64,000 nt of DNA, taken from positions 9,930,001-9,994,000 of the forward strand of contig NC_090723.1 in NCBI RefSeq assembly GCF_040954835.1. The letters run 5' to 3'. Under the pieces are notes generated by a model that searched no databases, had not been told where the DNA came from, and was given only the letters and a program-made list of their open reading frames with translations. This DNA comes from Lepisosteus oculatus (lineage: Eukaryota > Chordata > Actinopteri > Semionotiformes > Lepisosteidae). How positions within the stretch are numbered: the first letter of the stretch is position 1; every line of letters begins with the position of its first letter. Made by a program: the position numbers and the translations under genes. This document shows, piece by piece, positions 63,910 through 64,000 of this stretch.

Positions 63910-64000
63910 TAATAATAATCGACTTTATTGTATATAGCGCCTTTAAAGGTGTCTTCTCAAAGCGCCTTACAGAATGACAACAAAAAAAGACACAAGACGA
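63910..64000 (-). mobile_element. Retroposon tail running off the window
   Basis: ATAATAATCGACTTTATTGT, ATATAGCGCCTTTAAAGGTG and TCAAAGCGCCTTACAG: reverse-oriented tail of a LINE/SINE family different from the 5S SINEs. Only its 3' part is visible. Confidence 0.5.

Overview
The window looks like a nuclear segment of a ray-finned fish genome. It holds intron-containing type I (acidic) keratin genes, all on the minus strand, in a background rich in LINEs, 5S-rRNA-derived SINEs, LTR remnants and minisatellites. The SINE types fit an early-diverging ray-finned fish (gar, bowfin or sturgeon-like) at least as well as a teleost, but the species cannot be fixed from sequence alone.

Layout. 1-4.9 kb: head-to-tail LINE copies, one with an intact 1169-codon endonuclease/reverse-transcriptase ORF. 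5.3-11 kb: the first three coding exons of a divergent type I keratin-like gene (gene A) whose remaining exons would lie left of the window; a LINE-2-like 3' fragment sits in its first intron. 11-23.8 kb: no gene recognised; a solo LTR with perfect target duplication, SINEs and LINE fragments. 23.8-27.4 kb: complete keratin gene B (8 exons, 458 aa). 30.7-39.1 kb: complete keratin gene C (8 exons, 448 aa), with a 2.2 kb array of a 33-bp minisatellite in intron 1. 39.2-53.7 kb: gene-free, full of 5S-derived SINEs, with four co-oriented CTCF-like motifs at 51.6-51.85 kb. 53.7-59.9 kb: complete keratin gene D (8 exons, 431 aa), with two SINEs, a miniature LTR element and a GC-rich minisatellite in its introns. 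60-64 kb: GC-rich patches and repeats, no gene recognised.

The three complete keratins were rebuilt exon by exon from splice sites. Exon lengths follow the classic type I pattern (exon 1 / 83 / 157 / 162-165 / 126 / 221 / short variable / last), and the summed coding lengths (1377, 1347, 1296 bp) are all divisible by three with a single terminal stop. Type I keratins pair with type II keratins (none seen here) to make epithelial intermediate filaments, so the window is part of a type I cluster. Sequence sharing between genes is patchy (B and D almost identical in coil 1A; B and C alike in exons 3-6 and even in intron 4), which suggests gene conversion inside the cluster.

The most interesting non-genic items are a TRIM-like miniature LTR element (LTR, tRNA-Leu-type primer site, about 62 bp, purine tract, LTR) whose LTR carries tRNA-like Pol III boxes and a perfect CRE; SINE-borne and clustered CTCF-like motifs between the keratin genes; hammerhead-like motifs typical of Penelope-like repeats; and the intronic minisatellites.
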